Positions 6,280-6,712 of a stretch of 6,712 nt of DNA are shown here, piece by piece (the first letter of the stretch is position 1; each line of letters opens with the position of its first letter). The stretch comes from an uncultured Methylococcaceae bacterium (GTDB taxonomy: Bacteria > Pseudomonadota > Gammaproteobacteria > Methylococcales > Methylomonadaceae), in assembly GCA_903903765.1 (NCBI GenBank), contig CAIVAH010000007.1, positions 1 through 6,712 on the forward strand. The letters are read 5' to 3'. A model generated the notes under the pieces. It was not told the origin of the DNA. It did not search any database and saw only the letters and a list, made by a program, of their open reading frames with translations. Made by a program: the position numbers and the translations under genes.

Positions 6280-6404
6280 AAGCCTACACGGTTAAAGTTA
6301 GTTAAGGATAAAGTCGAGGATTTCTCGACTTTTCTGTCCATTTTCATATCTTCACAGCCTGTTATTAATATGCTGATTATGAGTAAAGCAAGTAGTCTTT
6401 TCAT
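6276..6404 (-). CDS. Candidate 42-residue lipoprotein
   Basis: A short minus-strand ORF encoding MKRLLALLIISILITGC followed by EDMKMDRKVEKSSTLS and a short tail ending RVGF. Residues 1-17 are a textbook lipoprotein signal: basic N-terminus, hydrophobic core and lipobox I-T-G-C with the acylated cysteine at 17. The +2 residue is glutamate rather than aspartate, so Lol sorting would send it to the outer membrane. The mature peptide is only 26 residues and highly charged. It begins 44 bp after the stop of the pentapeptide-repeat gene on the same strand, so the two may be co-transcribed. Its TAA overlaps the AI-2E stop by four bases in convergent orientation. Against it: no clear Shine-Dalgarno before the ATG, and the AI-2E terminator hairpin lies inside the coding region. 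I recognise no family. Confidence 0.45.
   Translation of the reverse strand: MKRLLALLIISILITGCEDMKMDRKVEKSSTLSLTNFNRVGF
6310..6336 (+). terminator. Intrinsic terminator of the AI-2E family gene
   Basis: AAAGTCGAG (6310-6318) pairs with CTCGACTTT (6324-6332) around a five-base loop, and the T-run continues to 6333 (TTTT then CTG). The nine-pair stem lies 30 bp after the stop codon. The T-tract is short, so termination may be partial. The minus strand has only a TTT-A tract, so it works mainly in the plus direction. Confidence 0.7.
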
Positions 6405-6448
6405 GTTGTAAGCCGTTTAGTGTTAAGTTGAATGGTAGATAAAGCGTA

Positions 6449-6712
6449 TTAATCAATCAGGGCTTTATCCAAGTTTTTACTGTTATTTAAACCTTTTAAT
6501 TTAGTTTTATCTTTTACACCGGCAAAGCGAGTGCCGTCTAAATTAGCACCACTAAAGTTAGTTTCTTCAAGATTAGTACCGGTTAAATCAGCACCTGATA
6601 AATCGGCATTGCTAAAGTCTGCTCCTGATAGATCAACGCCAAATAATACGGTATTATGCAGTTTTGCATGGCTAAAATTGGCATAACGCATGGTGGCTCT
6701 ATCAAAGTTAGC
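6449..6712 (-). CDS. Pentapeptide-repeat protein, N-terminus beyond the window
   Basis: The minus-strand frame is open to the right edge: 87 residues are visible, and an internal ATG at 6691 is not the start because the repeat continues upstream of it. Thirteen successive pentapeptides of the A(D/N)LxX type are visible (ANFDR, ATMRY, ANFSH, AKLHN, TVLFG, VDLSG, ADFSN, ADLSG, ADLTG, TNLEE, TNFSG, ANLDG, TRFAG), with L, F or M at the central position. They should fold as a right-handed quadrilateral beta-helix. A 22-residue non-repeat tail, rich in lysine and asparagine, follows (VKDKTKLKGL onward). Some family members mimic DNA and protect gyrase, but most have no known role and nothing here indicates one. 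It may be followed by the small lipoprotein ORF in the same transcript. No signal sequence can be judged because the N-terminus is missing. Confidence 0.92.
   Translation of the reverse strand, partial: ANFDRATMRYANFSHAKLHNTVLFGVDLSGADFSNADLSGADLTGTNLEETNFSGANLDGTRFAGVKDKTKLKGLNNSKNLDKALID

Noticed and set aside
6513..6712. Tandem nucleotide repeats near the right edge as a CRISPR or microsatellite
   Set aside because: The 15-base periodicity follows from the pentapeptide-repeat coding sequence; units are degenerate and in frame.
1..6712. Other frames open for 66-79 codons on the strand opposite the RND and OFA genes
   Set aside because: They lie wholly inside well-supported genes, lack ribosome-binding sites, and give translations with no coherent domains.

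Overview
The window reads as an ordinary chromosomal stretch from a moderately AT-rich gammaproteobacterium. The YccA protein aligns nearly end to end with my recollection of the enterobacterial family. Leucine is mostly TTA throughout. The short exported protein belongs, by recognition, to a family linked with exosortase-carrying environmental bacteria. Candidate sources are Thiotrichales/Beggiatoa-like or Methylococcales-like lineages, but this is inference and the genus cannot be read from the sequence.

Layout from left to right. (1) The 3' two thirds of an RND efflux permease of the CzcA/CusA-like type, cut by the left edge (to 1873, + strand). (2) A 122-residue secreted protein resembling the TIGR04073 exosortase-associated family (1961-2329, +). 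(3) A perfectly symmetric hairpin with an A-tract on one side and a T-tract on the other (2354-2387), a shared bidirectional terminator for the convergent pair. (4) yccA, a seven-helix BI-1 family inner-membrane protein and FtsH modulator (2417-3085, -). (5) A 222-bp divergent intergenic region with one sigma70-like promoter facing each way and an inverted repeat in the yccA leader. (6) A 552-residue OFA-family MFS transporter with an extra C-terminal helix (3308-4966, +). (7) A 227-bp intergenic region with a long hairpin built from two TGAC(A/T)GTCA dyads and an extended -10 promoter. (8) A YdiK-like AI-2E family membrane protein (5194-6279, +) with a terminator. (9) A candidate 42-residue lipoprotein on the - strand (6276-6404), whose stop codon overlaps that of the AI-2E gene. 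(10) The 3' end of a pentapeptide-repeat gene running out of the right edge (-).

Almost every product is in or exported through the inner membrane: an efflux pump, a secreted protein, a membrane-protease modulator, a carboxylate-type transporter, a YdiK-like permease, a lipoprotein. The genes look like independent single transcription units and do not form a pathway. No mobile element, CRISPR array, tRNA or rRNA was seen, and no clearly new multi-gene system. The points most worth checking are the tiny lipoprotein ORF, the extra C-terminal helix of the OFA transporter, the double-dyad hairpin at 5055-5098, and the exosortase-associated protein standing alone.
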